Notes: generated from the sequence alone by a model not told the origin. A stretch of 64,000 bases of DNA from Variovorax sp. V213 (GCF_041154455.1 NZ_AP028664.1:559001-623000), one strand, 5' to 3'. Numbered from the stretch's first letter, positions 52,411 to 60,797 are shown. Numbers and translations: made by a program.

Positions 52411-52725
52411 ATCGTGTGTCCGTAGTTGTTGTGACACTCAGACTTTGCTATAGAGCTTTTCCTCTGTGAAGTGGCGATTCTCAGAGGGTGCCCCTGGTAT
52501 TCCGATGCCTTTCCTCGAGGGCCACTGTGCTTTTAGACGTCAGTTGTGGGTCTGCTGCCAGCCTGAAAGCTGCACAGATGCGCTCAAAGATGCCATGAAG
52601 GTGGAGTCCAAGGGCACCACTGCCGCTGCGGCGATAACCATTGGCCCTTGTGGCCGGTGCCATCCTCGGAGGCTCGAGCTGCGGCATCGCCGCCTGCGCT
52701 GTCGGTACCCCACTCGGCGAGTCGA

Positions 52726-53420
52726 GCGCGCTGCACGGGATCGAGACGATCCAAGTGCAGCCGGTGTCCTACTTGTCGGTGGTTTTCACGCTGCGAGAGT
52801 AGGCCGTTCTTGGCGGCATTGCGATGCCGCAGAGCGACGAGCATGTCCATCGATTGATCACTTGCGACTTCGCTAGGTGCCGTATTCACCTCTCTCGCCG
52901 CCTCTCTTTTTCCCAGTGTTCGGCGTGCCGAACACCGAGAGAGCTTCGAACGGGTATCGACAGCGGAGGTCTTCCGCTTTGATGGAGCCGTGAGGAAATT
53001 TATGCAGCGGCTGTGTGGTCTCGCTGTGCGAGCGGGATGGATGTTCGGTTTTGGCAGCTTGGACAGCGCGGTCGCTGGACGACGTCGAAACTTCCAGTGC
53101 AAAGTCGTTGTGCGGCTATGAAGTCTGCGGAGCGACGCGGATGCCTATCTAATTGATCGCTCGCGCATTCGCTACGTGCCGTATTCCTTCCTCTCTCGCT
53201 CTCTTCCTCGGTGTTCGGCGTACCGAACACCGAGGAACCGTCAAGCGGCTATCGACATCGGAGGTCTTCTGCTTGATGGAGTCGTGAGGAAATTTAGCGG
53301 CCGAGTGGGGTCGCTCTCCGAGCGGGATGGATATTCGGTTTCGTGGCCTGGACGCGGCAGTCGCAGCACGACGTCAAAACTTCGAGGGCAAAGTCCTTGT
53401 GCGGCTATGAGGGCAGGATA
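52726..53420. repeat. Degenerate tandem repeats with conserved palindrome, upstream of mobilization genes
   Basis: No gene is supported from 52411 to 53458. The left part (52726-52960) is a diverged copy of the XRE-cupin gene tail and its downstream DNA at 43826-44045. Two further blocks of about 200 bp (from 52916 and from 53206, offset about 290 bp) align with each other. Both have the palindrome, then TATCGACA, GGAGGTCTTC, TGATGGAG, GTGAGGAAATTTA, GCGAGCGGGATGGAT-like words and TGTGCGGCTATGA. The position directly before mobC suggests an oriT or regulatory region. Confidence 0.7.
53204..53237. promoter_or_regulatory. Perfect 15-bp-arm inverted repeat before mobC
   Basis: TTCCTCGGTGTTCGG pairs perfectly with CCGAACACCGAGGAA around a 4-base CGTA loop. 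It is the longest form of the palindrome found also at 44007-44026, 52916-52935 and, shorter, inside mobC at 53878-53893. It lies 222 bp before mobC. Possible roles are an oriT hairpin, an operator for MobC or a transcription stop; the sequence does not decide. Confidence 0.6.
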
Positions 53421-53458
53421 GACTGACGTCAGACATTGTTTACGGCAACGGCGTTGCA

Positions 53459-54040
53459 ATGACCAAGACCTCTCGATCGAGCCGCGTGATAGCTACTCGG
53501 GTGCCGCCCGATACGAAGGCGCACTTCGCCGCGCTAGCGGCGCGGCATCATCTCAGTGCGTCGACTCTGCTCGCGAAGATGATCGACGAGGTCCTCAAGA
53601 CCAACGGCGACATCTCGCCGGGCTCGGGTGGACGGCGCTCCCTGCGCGAAACGGAAAGCGGCCTTGGCTTCGCGGATCGCATCACGCTGCGACTTCGCAA
53701 GGGCGATCGAGCGCTCGCGACCCATCGAGCCCATTCCCGCGGGATGAAGACAGGCACCTACCTGTCCCTGCTGATCCACAACCATGTGCGTGACGCGGCC
53801 GCGCTGCCGCCGGACGAACTGGACCAGATCAAAGTGACCGGCGCCCACCTGGCCGCGCTGGGACGACAGCTTCGAACGTTCGGCGTGCCGAACACTCAGC
53901 CCGAGCCGGGAGCACCGGACCTCAGCGAAACGATCGCGCTGGTCCGGCGGGAAGTCGAGGCGGCACGCGAAGCCACCGCCGCCGTCGTGCGGCGCAACCT
54001 CATCAGCTGGGAAACCGACGGCGGGAGTGCCCGTGCCTGA
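53459..54040 (+). CDS. mobC: MobC-like mobilization protein
   Basis: A 193-residue protein with a ribbon-helix-helix-like N-terminus (VIATRVPPDTKAHFAALAAR, HHLSASTLLAKMIDEVLK). A second region has ITLRLRKGDRALATHRAHSR and MKTGTYLSLLIHNHVRDAAA, then DELDQIKVTGAHLAALGRQL, a pattern shared by relaxosome accessory proteins of the MobC type. It overlaps the relaxase start by 14 bases. It probably binds oriT and helps the relaxase. Confidence 0.75.
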   Translation: MTKTSRSSRVIATRVPPDTKAHFAALAARHHLSASTLLAKMIDEVLKTNGDISPGSGGRRSLRETESGLGFADRITLRLRKGDRALATHRAHSRGMKTGTYLSLLIHNHVRDAAALPPDELDQIKVTGAHLAALGRQLRTFGVPNTQPEPGAPDLSETIALVRREVEAAREATAAVVRRNLISWETDGGSARA

Positions 54041-55139
54041 ACAGAGGATGCGCGCGGGCCGAAGCGGCCGCGGCGCGGCCGATGCGCCGCGCGACATGGC
54101 GCTGGACATCGTGAGCTACGGTCGGCGAGGACCGAGCGGCAGGCTGCGCTTCGGCGCCGACCAGATCGCGCAGATCCAGCGCACGGTGGGGCGCACGCCC
54201 GAGGTGATGGTGAAGGTCTCCGGCGGCGGACGGGATGTCGGCGGCGTCGAGGCCCATCTGCGCTACATCGGCCGCCACGGCAAGCTGCCGATCGAAACCG
54301 ACGAGGGACTGGCGCAGCAGGGCCGGGGTGCAGCCAAGGAGATCACGGCCGACTGGCAGCTGGAGCTTTGCAGAAGCCAGTACAAGCCGAGACCCGCCCT
54401 GGGGCAGAAAGACACGCGTGCGAAGCTGGTCCACAACATCGTCCTGTCCATGCCCGCCGGCACGCCACCGGAAAAGGTACTGGCTGCCGCCCGCGTCTTT
54501 GCGCGCGAGAACTTCGCGCTGCAATATCGCTACGCCATGGTGCTGCACACCGATCAGCCGCACCCGCATGTGCATCTGGTGGTCAAGTGCGAGCACGAGT
54601 TCGAGCCTGGCAAGCGCCTCTACATCCGCAAAGACACGCTGCGCCAGTGGCGCGAGCAGTTCGCCGCGTTGATGCGTGAGCAGGGGGTGGCGGCCAATGC
54701 CACACCGCGCCAAGTGCGAGGGCAGATCCGCAAGCCGTACAGGGATGCGATCCATCATCGGCTCCGCGCGCTTCGGGCATTCGGCCAACTGCCGCCCAGC
54801 GACCGGACCAGGCATCGGCCGCCGAAGACCTCGACCTTCATGCGCGCCAAGCTGGAGAGCGTCCTCCAGGCTCTGAGGTCGGGACGAGGCGCCTTGGATG
54901 ACGGCCAAGAGAAGACGCGCAATACCCGGGCGGAGGTGGTCACAGATTGGCGCGCAACAGCGGATGCACTTCGAAGTCAGGGCCAGGCCGAGTTGGCCGA
55001 CCGGGTGGAACGCTTCGTCACTCGCATGCCGGCTGTGCAGACTGATGCGCATCGATTGGCGGATCGATGGAGGGAGACAGAGAGAAGTCGAGCGCCGGAG
55101 CGCGCGGATGCCATCTCGTCTGGGCCACGTGTCCGATGA
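54027..55139 (+). CDS. VirD2-type relaxase/mobilization nuclease
   Basis: A 370-residue relaxase starting with GTG inside the end of mobC. The probable catalytic Tyr lies in GVEAHLRYIGRHGKLPI near residue 84, and the metal-binding triad is in YAMVLHTDQPHPHVHLVVK near residue 178 (His-x-Asp...HxH). VHNIVLSMPAGTPPEKVLAA precedes it. The C-terminal part is basic and ends without a primase or helicase domain, as in mobilizable plasmids and elements. It would nick oriT and pilot the strand through a conjugation system supplied from elsewhere. Confidence 0.88.
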   Translation: MPVPEQRMRAGRSGRGAADAPRDMALDIVSYGRRGPSGRLRFGADQIAQIQRTVGRTPEVMVKVSGGGRDVGGVEAHLRYIGRHGKLPIETDEGLAQQGRGAAKEITADWQLELCRSQYKPRPALGQKDTRAKLVHNIVLSMPAGTPPEKVLAAARVFARENFALQYRYAMVLHTDQPHPHVHLVVKCEHEFEPGKRLYIRKDTLRQWREQFAALMREQGVAANATPRQVRGQIRKPYRDAIHHRLRALRAFGQLPPSDRTRHRPPKTSTFMRAKLESVLQALRSGRGALDDGQEKTRNTRAEVVTDWRATADALRSQGQAELADRVERFVTRMPAVQTDAHRLADRWRETERSRAPERADAISSGPRVR

Positions 55140-55768
55140 GGTTCAGTCCTCGAGCGATAGCGGGTGGCGACCGAATGGTGTGTGCCGTCGCGCGCAGGGC
55201 GGTCAACCTCACTGCATGTCAAACGGGAATCATGTGGAACGCGTGCGCACAATGCGTTGCCCGAGCTTGTTGAGCACCTCCCTAGTTGAGAACGTCTTGT
55301 CATCGAGCGCCGCTGGACGTTCTCGAAGCAATTGCGCGTGCAGGATGGTGAGCTTGGATGCTGCTTCTCGTCTGCGTATCGCTGCGATTGGCCGGGCGGG
55401 CTGATACAGATCAAAACAGGGACGTATGTCGTTTCAGCGATCTTCTGCAGGGTTGCGGCATTGATACCGTGACGGTGTTGTCGCCTGAGCGTGGTAGTGA
55501 ATGTGCCCGGGCCAGGGCGTTGCCCCCTGTCAAAACTGCCAGTTGTCAGAAGCTGTGAGTCGTCGCACGCTTGGCGCAAATCCATGCGGAAGACGAGTCT
55601 CTAGGGGGCGCTGGGTTGGGCTGCGATTGCCGGGGCGAGTCCGGATGGCAGCGCTGCTCTGAGTTTCGGTGCCGGTTTTGCTTTTGTCCGGAGTCTTCAA
55701 GTCAGAATTTCACCGTCGGTACGCAAGCCGCGCTACTTGAAGGCTCGACCCAACTTCAAGGAGTTGTC
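55140..55768. other. Gene-free stretch after the relaxase
   Basis: About 630 bp without a supported gene. Long minus-strand frames here lack protein-like composition. It leads into the AlpA-like gene, whose promoter must lie in the last 100 bp. Confidence 0.4.
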
Positions 55769-56020
55769 ATGCAATTCGAACCCCATGCCAATCACCGCCA
55801 TGTTGACCTGTCGAGTGCGACAGGCCCCGCGTTTTTTCGCATGGCCGACGTGATACGCATTACCGCACTGAGCCGCGCCACCTTGTATCGCAGGATTGCT
55901 GGAGGCAAGTTTCCTCCTCCTGTGCATTTGGGCGGACGCGCCTGTGGATGGCCGCGTGGGGCACTTCAGCGCTGGATCGATGATCCGGAGGGATATTCGA
56001 ACGTCTCACGGACTGATTGA
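55769..56020 (+). CDS. alpA: AlpA-family regulator
   Basis: An 83-residue MerR-like HTH protein: FFRMADVIRITALSRATLYR followed by RIAGGKFPPPVHLGGRACGW and PRGALQRWIDD, the standard AlpA/excisionase-like pattern. It is preceded by AAGGAG seven bases from the ATG. AlpA proteins activate integrase genes or assist excision of prophages and islands; no integrase is seen nearby. Confidence 0.9.
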   Translation: MQFEPHANHRHVDLSSATGPAFFRMADVIRITALSRATLYRRIAGGKFPPPVHLGGRACGWPRGALQRWIDDPEGYSNVSRTD

Positions 56021-56187
56021 TCTCAGCCGAGGCCCACCAACTTAAGGGATGAATGCGGCTGCTGTTGGACCACGGTGATACGTATTCCATGATGCGACCC
56101 TGGTCCGTGCGCAGAAGATGCAACACAGATGGGTCGGAGTGCGACGAGCGAACGGGATCTAGCTGTTGCTCGACGGTGTGAGTCGGC

Positions 56188-56370
56188 TCAAACAGGTCGA
56201 AAGGCGAAGCCAGCCGCGAACCCAAAACACGAGAGCACGAGCGCCACGGGGATGGGAACACGTGGCGCAGGCCTGTTGCTGACCCAAGCAGAGAATCTCC
56301 ATGCTTGGTATGCAATGAGACACAGTGTGACCAAGGCGAGGCCCCCGCGAACACCGAGAAACATTCTCAC
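56188..56370 (-). CDS. Small two-helix membrane protein (tentative)
   Basis: A 60-residue frame with two hydrophobic stretches (GGLALVTLCLIAYQAWRF and PIPVALVLSCFGFAAGF) separated by a short polar loop. It starts 10 bp after the stop of another minus-strand frame. The hydropathy supports a real gene; no family is recognised. Confidence 0.45.
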   Translation of the reverse strand: MRMFLGVRGGLALVTLCLIAYQAWRFSAWVSNRPAPRVPIPVALVLSCFGFAAGFAFRPV

Positions 56371-56379
56371 TTCTCCAGT

Positions 56380-56658
56380 TCAATCGTCATCGAACGCCTG
56401 CGGTCCAGCTATCAGCGTCTCAACCACTTGTCGTGCCGCGGCATGCGTACTCAACGGACGAGCACTTACGACGGAGCCGTTCTTGACCGCCCATCTCCCA
56501 AGAAGGTCAACGGAGTTCCTGACCCACGGATTCTCAGGCGGCGAGCAGAAACCGAATGTCAAAATTGGCCAAGTCGCCTTCAGAGCGAGCCCTATATCGT
56601 GATATTTATCGCGAATTGGCACGGCTTCTCGCGACCGTGCACCAGGCATTAATGGCAA
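56380..56658 (-). CDS. Hypothetical protein (tentative)
   Basis: A 92-residue minus-strand frame: IRDKYHDIGLALKATWPILT, FGFCSPPENPWVRNSVDLLG and RWAVKNGSVV are protein-like, and the C-terminus is acidic (FDDD). It lies directly upstream of the two-helix membrane frame, suggesting a pair. Function unknown. Confidence 0.45.
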   Translation of the reverse strand: MPLMPGARSREAVPIRDKYHDIGLALKATWPILTFGFCSPPENPWVRNSVDLLGRWAVKNGSVVSARPLSTHAAARQVVETLIAGPQAFDDD

Positions 56659-56671
56659 TCACTTGAGCTTG

Positions 56672-57010
56672 ATGGATCCGAGGGGATTGGATACGAAGTG
56701 CACATGGGTCGGTCTCGTTCTGGCTTGCCAGTCTGTTCCAACAGCTGGAGGAGATCCGTTTGCGTCGCAGCCGTCACCGACGCAACCGCTTCTTCCCCCG
56801 ATTCGCGTCCCCAAGTCTTTTCCTGATTGGCTGAAATCGGAAGCGCAATGCAACGAAGAACAGGGAGAGAAAGACAGGTGCAGTCGGCGTAAGAACTATT
56901 GCATCACCTTCTGTCAATACGAACTCGACATGCCCGGCAGGCAAGACAATACAGGTCCGTTCCGAGCCTGTATCCGTCGTTGCATGAATGCTGCGGGCTG
57001 CAACTACTGA
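56672..57010 (+). CDS. Hypothetical cysteine-rich exported protein
   Basis: A 112-residue protein. The N-terminus has a short hydrophobic stretch ending in a lipobox-like VLAC (TWVGLVLACQS). The C-terminal half has regularly spaced cysteines (EAQCNEEQGEKDRCSRRKNY, CITFCQYELD, FRACIRRCMNAAGC) that could form disulfides. It is followed 10 bp later by another small gene. Export and lipidation are inferred from the short signal only. Confidence 0.6.
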   Translation: MDPRGLDTKCTWVGLVLACQSVPTAGGDPFASQPSPTQPLLPPIRVPKSFPDWLKSEAQCNEEQGEKDRCSRRKNYCITFCQYELDMPGRQDNTGPFRACIRRCMNAAGCNY

Positions 57011-57020
57011 GGACTTCCCC

Positions 57021-57245
57021 ATGGATCACACTACGGCCGAGAAAATTCATACGGCAGTTTCGAGAATCTTCGAGGCGATCAACGAGACGCTATTCATCGT
57101 GAACAACAGCGGGGACACGGCAGTGCGCAAGACGGTGCAGAAAATCGTCGGCACTGCGATCGCGGACTTGGACCTTGAAGTTCTGGAGCCCATCTACAAG
57201 CAGTTTCCTGATCTTCGTCCGTCGGACATGGAAGAGGTTCGCTGA
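57021..57245 (+). CDS. Small hypothetical protein
   Basis: A 74-residue acidic helical protein (MDHTTAEKIHTAVSRIFEAI, TLFIVNNSGDTAVRKTVQKI). It closely follows the cysteine-rich protein gene and precedes a hairpin terminator at about 57319. No family is recognised. Confidence 0.65.
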   Translation: MDHTTAEKIHTAVSRIFEAINETLFIVNNSGDTAVRKTVQKIVGTAIADLDLEVLEPIYKQFPDLRPSDMEEVR

Positions 57246-57318
57246 ATTGGGTCGAAACGCAATTTCTTCAAAAGAAAACCTTGCCGCTCTCCCTGTGGCG
57301 GGATGCTGCTAAAGACGA

Positions 57319-57348
57319 GGGCCGCTGACTAGCGGCCCCTTCGTTTAT
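57319..57348 (+). terminator. Hairpin terminator
   Basis: GGGCCGCT pairs with AGCGGCCC around GACT and is followed by CTTCGTTT. It lies about 75 bp after the 74-residue gene. Confidence 0.55.
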
Positions 57349-57479
57349 CTGTTGGCGTGCACTTGCTGCGCAGCTGGCCGCGTTCGATGAGGCTCACAAT
57401 GCGCGATGTCCTGCCCACCCGGTAGCTCCTCTGCCAGTTGGTCCTTCCTAGTTGCAAGGTCACGTCCGTGAAAGATGCA

Positions 57480-58145
57480 ATGTCGCGAAAGCACGCCATC
57501 TCGTATTTGCGCGGGCAAGGCTTTTCGCTGCCCGAGCAATCCGCTGGCGCACATGCTTGGTGTTTGCGCCTCGCGGAAGAAGGCGACGTTGTTGCCCAAT
57601 GCGTTTTGTCCGTACTTTTCTCAACCGGACTCACGGGGCACCGGGAAGAGATATTGGCCTTCAAGTGGTGTGACATCGCTGCCAACAGTGGCTTCCAAGA
57701 CGCGAAACATGCGCTGGCAGCGTATCTGATAAGCGGCAGGCAAGTGGAGCGGCAGCCTCGACGTGGAGTAGCGATGCTTGCCGAGCTGGTTGAGGCCGGG
57801 CACCTTCCTTCGATGATTTCGCTGGGCATGCTGATGTTGAGCGGGCATTCCGAATTCGTCCCCAAAGACGAGGCGGGTGCTATCGATCTTCTTTTGGCGC
57901 CTGCGCAGGCCGGCGATCCGCTCAGTCAGTGCCTCGTTGGGGGCCAGCTTATCTTGAGCGATGATCCCGGCGTTCAGCTCTCTGGTGCCAAGTGGATAGC
58001 CTCAGCTGCAGAGGGCGGCCTGTCGTCCGCTCACAGATTCTTGGCAACTTTCCATCGCGATGGCAGATACGGCTACCCCGTAGATCCAGAAAAAGTCGCA
58101 GTACATGATGCGATTGCTCAGCGCCTGGAAGATGAAGGTCTATAG
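57480..58145 (+). CDS. Sel1-like repeat protein
   Basis: A 221-residue protein of helical Sel1/TPR-type repeats. Units such as LAEEGDVVAQCVLSVLFSTG, AANSGFQDAKHALAAYLISG, VEAGHLPSMISLGMLMLSGH, PAQAGDPLSQCLVGGQLILS and AAEGGLSSAHRFLATFHRDG recur about every 36 residues. Such proteins act as interaction scaffolds and are common next to secreted-effector genes, often as immunity or adaptor proteins. The ATG at 57480 is favoured; a GTG at 57468 is possible. Confidence 0.75.
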   Translation: MSRKHAISYLRGQGFSLPEQSAGAHAWCLRLAEEGDVVAQCVLSVLFSTGLTGHREEILAFKWCDIAANSGFQDAKHALAAYLISGRQVERQPRRGVAMLAELVEAGHLPSMISLGMLMLSGHSEFVPKDEAGAIDLLLAPAQAGDPLSQCLVGGQLILSDDPGVQLSGAKWIASAAEGGLSSAHRFLATFHRDGRYGYPVDPEKVAVHDAIAQRLEDEGL

Positions 58146-58769
58146 GACTGGAAATTGGCCGAACTTCTCGGAATAGCGCGTGGCATGGCGCCGATCTCTG
58201 GTCAGGGCCAGCGAGCAGGACCTGCTGTCATCGATGTGCCGAGTTTCCTCCGGCGGATCAAAGGTAATGGCAGATCGACAGCCCGCATGAGATCGAGCGT
58301 GCCGGCGACAACATCTACCATCACGACGCCGCCGGGGCCTACGCCCAAGGAGCAATCTGCACCACGAGTCTCGCACCTTGCCCACGGCGTGAGCGGCATC
58401 AATGCACTGGTCTGCGCCGATTTTTGGAATCGGTCGCAAGTGCTTCGTCCCCGAAGGCGGTTGGGGCTCGGTGCTGGGGAATCAGCGAATCAGCTGCGCC
58501 ACCGCTGGTGGCATCGGTTCCTCCGTGCTCAAGTCTGAAGTCCTCATATGCCCACGCATGCCGCCGTGGACACAGCATCCAGCTCCTTTGCTGGACGCCT
58601 GGGCATTGCTCGCGTCTCGAGTGACTGGGACTGTCCTGCGCACTGCAGGGCTCGCAAACCTCCAAGCCAACCATAGGAAGGCGACAGGGAACAACATGGA
58701 TGGACAACGAAAAGTGCAATGAGCTTGACGATGGTCCGCGACCAACCGGACGCGGCTTGAAGGGTGGCG
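58146..58769 (-). pseudogene. Degenerate stretch, possible Rhs/polymorphic-toxin debris
   Basis: No intact gene lies here. On the minus strand, from 58769 leftwards, the frame continues the gene broken by the IS407-type element (GYDATLQAASGWSRTIVKLIA) and then shifts frame. Near 58210-58340 another minus-strand frame reads VVMVDVVAGTLDLMRAVDLP then LPLIRRRKLGTS, resembling the start of an Rhs core (VDVVTG...DLPLPL...RR). Several frameshifts separate the pieces. Confidence 0.4.
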
Positions 58770-58828
58770 TCGTTGACCTGCCCCCTTCTGCCGTGCCATT
58801 CATAACGAGGAAGTCCGGGGTTGCAAGA

Positions 58829-59665
58829 TTAATTAATCTCGGTGGTTGTTGAGGTGGATCGAGCTGCATCGCCAGCGCGCTGGCGATGCAGCTCGGCGAA
58901 CTTCGACGGAGGCATTCGCTGGCAACTGCTGTGCGGCCTGACCTCGTTGTAGTCCTGGCGCCAGAGCGTGATGGCCGATCGGGCCTGCTGCAGCGTCTCG
59001 AACCACTGTTCGTTCAGGCACTCGTCCCTGAACTTGCCGTTGAAGCTCTCGATGTAGCCGTTCTGCATGGGCCGTCCCGGCTCGATCAGGATGTGACGGA
59101 TGCCATGGGTCTGCGCCCAGCCCATGAAGGCGCGACTGGTGAACTCCGGGCCGTTGTCGGTGCGCACAGCCAGCGGGTAGCCTCTGAACACGGCCGCTTG
59201 ATCCAGCAGTCGCGTAACGTATTGCCCCGAGATTCCCCAGTCCACCGAGATGCTCACGCATTCGTGGCTGAAGTCATCGGCCACGGTCAAGCACTTGATG
59301 CGCCGTCCCGTGCTCAGGCTGTCGCTGACGAAGTCCATGCTCCACACCTCATTGACCGTCGTGGCCAGTTGCAGCGGCACGCGTTCGTTGGCGGGGCGTT
59401 TGACCTTCTTGCGCTTGCGCACCGCCAGGTTGGCGGCGCTGTACAGGCGGTAGACGCGCTTGTGGTTCACGCCCGGGAAGTGCGGGCGCAGCATGTCGTG
59501 GATGCGCCGATAGCCGAAGCGCCGACGTGCATGCGCGATCTCGACGATCTTGTTGCTGAGCTCTTGCGTCATGGCATCGACCTCGGGTGGGTTGCGGTAG
59601 CTGTCGCGGGAGAGCCCCACAAGCCTGCAGGCGCGTCGTTCGCTCAGATCGCATTGCCCGATCAT
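58829..59665 (-). CDS. IS407-group transposase OrfB
   Basis: A 278-residue DDE integrase-core transposase. HTH_21 region: RRFGYRRIHDMLRPHFPGVN. Catalytic residues: Asp in VNEVWSMDFVSDSL, Asp in VRTDNGPEFTSRAF, Glu in NGYIESFNGKFRDECLNE. It is probably produced mainly as an OrfAB fusion by -1 frameshifting near the end of OrfA (about 59700). Confidence 0.96.
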   Translation of the reverse strand: MIGQCDLSERRACRLVGLSRDSYRNPPEVDAMTQELSNKIVEIAHARRRFGYRRIHDMLRPHFPGVNHKRVYRLYSAANLAVRKRKKVKRPANERVPLQLATTVNEVWSMDFVSDSLSTGRRIKCLTVADDFSHECVSISVDWGISGQYVTRLLDQAAVFRGYPLAVRTDNGPEFTSRAFMGWAQTHGIRHILIEPGRPMQNGYIESFNGKFRDECLNEQWFETLQQARSAITLWRQDYNEVRPHSSCQRMPPSKFAELHRQRAGDAARSTSTTTEIN

Positions 59666-59697
59666 GATGGCGACGGCCGCGCGCTTGGCTTGCGGGG

Positions 59698-59973
59698 CTA
59701 TCGCTTTACCCCGAAGGCCGTGTTCAGCGCGTGGATGTCCAGGTGCGCTTCGGCCAGCAGCTTCTTGAGTTTGTTGTTCTCGGCCTCGAGCTCACGCAGG
59801 CGCCTGGCATCGGGCACGTCCATCCCGCCGTATTTGGCGCGCCATTTGTAGAAGGTCGCATCACTGAAGCCGCCCTTGCGGCACAGATCTTTGATCGGCA
59901 AGCCAGACTCGGCTTGCTTGATGAAACCGATGATCTGCTCCTCGGTGTATCTGCTCTTTCTCATGTCCGTCAT
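59698..59973 (-). CDS. IS407-group transposase OrfA
   Basis: A 91-residue HTH protein: RKSRYTEEQIIGFIKQAESG, LPIKDLCRKGGFSDATFYKW, then the leucine zipper LRELEAENNKLKKLLAEAHL. This is the standard OrfA of IS407-type elements. MRKSRYTEEQ at 59964 is an alternative start. Confidence 0.95.
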   Translation of the reverse strand: MTDMRKSRYTEEQIIGFIKQAESGLPIKDLCRKGGFSDATFYKWRAKYGGMDVPDARRLRELEAENNKLKKLLAEAHLDIHALNTAFGVKR

Positions 59974-60036
59974 TCTCCAAGTTGACGGACTTCACTGCCA
60001 CTACGCTGGTACGGCCGGGAGGGGGCAGGTCATCGT

Positions 60037-60187
60037 AGCCTGCCTTCAAGTCGGCACTACGTGCCTTCCACCGCTGGAAGCGCGCCCAGATTCCATCCTC
60101 TGAAGCTGAATCGGCGTCTTTCGGGCCAAGCACTACTGAAGATGATTTTTCGATCGCCGCGAGTTCTTGGCGGTACTCGTCCGCCAT
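60037..60187 (-). pseudogene. 5' fragment of a gene interrupted by the IS407-group element
   Basis: From the ATG at 60187 the frame reads MADEYRQELAAIEKSSSVVL, GPKDADSASEDGIWARFQRW and KARSADLKAGYD, then meets the IS. Removing the IS and one TCGT copy continues in frame as ATLQAASGWSRTIVKLIALF on the left side before degeneration. The N-terminus resembles the region that precedes membrane/PAAR segments of secretion-system effectors, but this is a weak inference. Confidence 0.6.
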
Positions 60188-60284
60188 GAAGACTCGGTGC
60201 AGCACCTCGTTGGAGCGGAATTAATGCAGCCATTTTCCAAGCTCAAAGTCAAAACATTAAAATCGTAGTAACCCAGATAAAGCA

Positions 60285-60797
60285 ATGAACTCCATTGAAC
60301 AGAGGCAAGGGAAAAATGTCGCAGCCTTCAGAAATCGCGACTTCATGTACTTATGGTCGATGACGGGGTTTGGACTCTTGTTCAATGACCCAAGAATACC
60401 TGCGAAATTATTGGCGCTGGATGAATCCGCCAAAGATATTGGTGTGGCGGTTGTTCAGGCGCTGAGTGAGAGCACTGTTTTGACGAGCGAGAGTTTTCAA
60501 GAAATTTTCCGCTCCGGAGAGATTCTAAAAAAAGGAAATGAGTGGGATGGCTATTTAATTAAGAAGTACGGCTACAGATCATCAAAGGGGCTTTATAAGC
60601 ACATGCACAAATGCACAATCTCCGAAGTGGGAGAGAGCATTTCTTTTTCGCCGTCTCTTCACGACGACCTTGAGTCTTGGAGTGGAATTTCTGCCGCCGA
60701 AGATGTAGTCCTACCTTCAACCAGTTCGAGCGAGGAAATTGGCCTAGCCCTATTGGAAGCATTCAATAGGTGCAATGACGCTTGGAGCGCGCCTTAA
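60285..60797 (+). CDS. cdiI: CDI-type immunity protein (DUF1436/CdiI-like), orphan
   Basis: A 170-residue protein. DPRIPAKLLALDESAKDIGV, then WDGYLIKKYGYRSSKGLYKH, ISFSPSLHDDLESWSG and DVVLPSTSSSEEIGLALLEA follow the pattern of contact-dependent growth-inhibition immunity proteins of the DUF1436 type. It is more AT-rich than the core genome. No intact cognate toxin lies beside it; a short toxin-like remnant follows. It is probably an orphan immunity gene protecting against sibling toxins. Confidence 0.8.
   Translation: MNSIEQRQGKNVAAFRNRDFMYLWSMTGFGLLFNDPRIPAKLLALDESAKDIGVAVVQALSESTVLTSESFQEIFRSGEILKKGNEWDGYLIKKYGYRSSKGLYKHMHKCTISEVGESISFSPSLHDDLESWSGISAAEDVVLPSTSSSEEIGLALLEAFNRCNDAWSAP

Larger units (their letters stand above)
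58774..60032 (-). mobile_element. IS3-family (IS407-group) insertion sequence, intact ends
   Basis: The left end reads TGACCTGCCCCCTTCTGCC and the right end, read inward, TGACCTGCCCCCTCCCGGCC, the IS407-group terminal repeats. The flanks carry TCGT (58770-58773 and 60033-60036), a 4-bp target duplication as expected. The 1259-bp element carries OrfA and OrfB on the minus strand and looks intact. Confidence 0.94.

Noticed and set aside
53878..53893. CRISPR-like interpretation of the recurring palindrome
   Set aside because: Only four copies at irregular distances, no spacers of uniform length and no cas genes in the window.
54977..55585. Minus-strand frame of 202 codons after the relaxase
   Set aside because: Overlaps the relaxase end antisense, and its composition (Arg, Ser, Thr, Cys, His) is not protein-like.
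55860..56354. Minus-strand frame of 164 codons opposite alpA
   Set aside because: Antisense to the AlpA gene over part of its length and lacking any recognisable pattern; the shorter two-helix frame in the same region is more credible.
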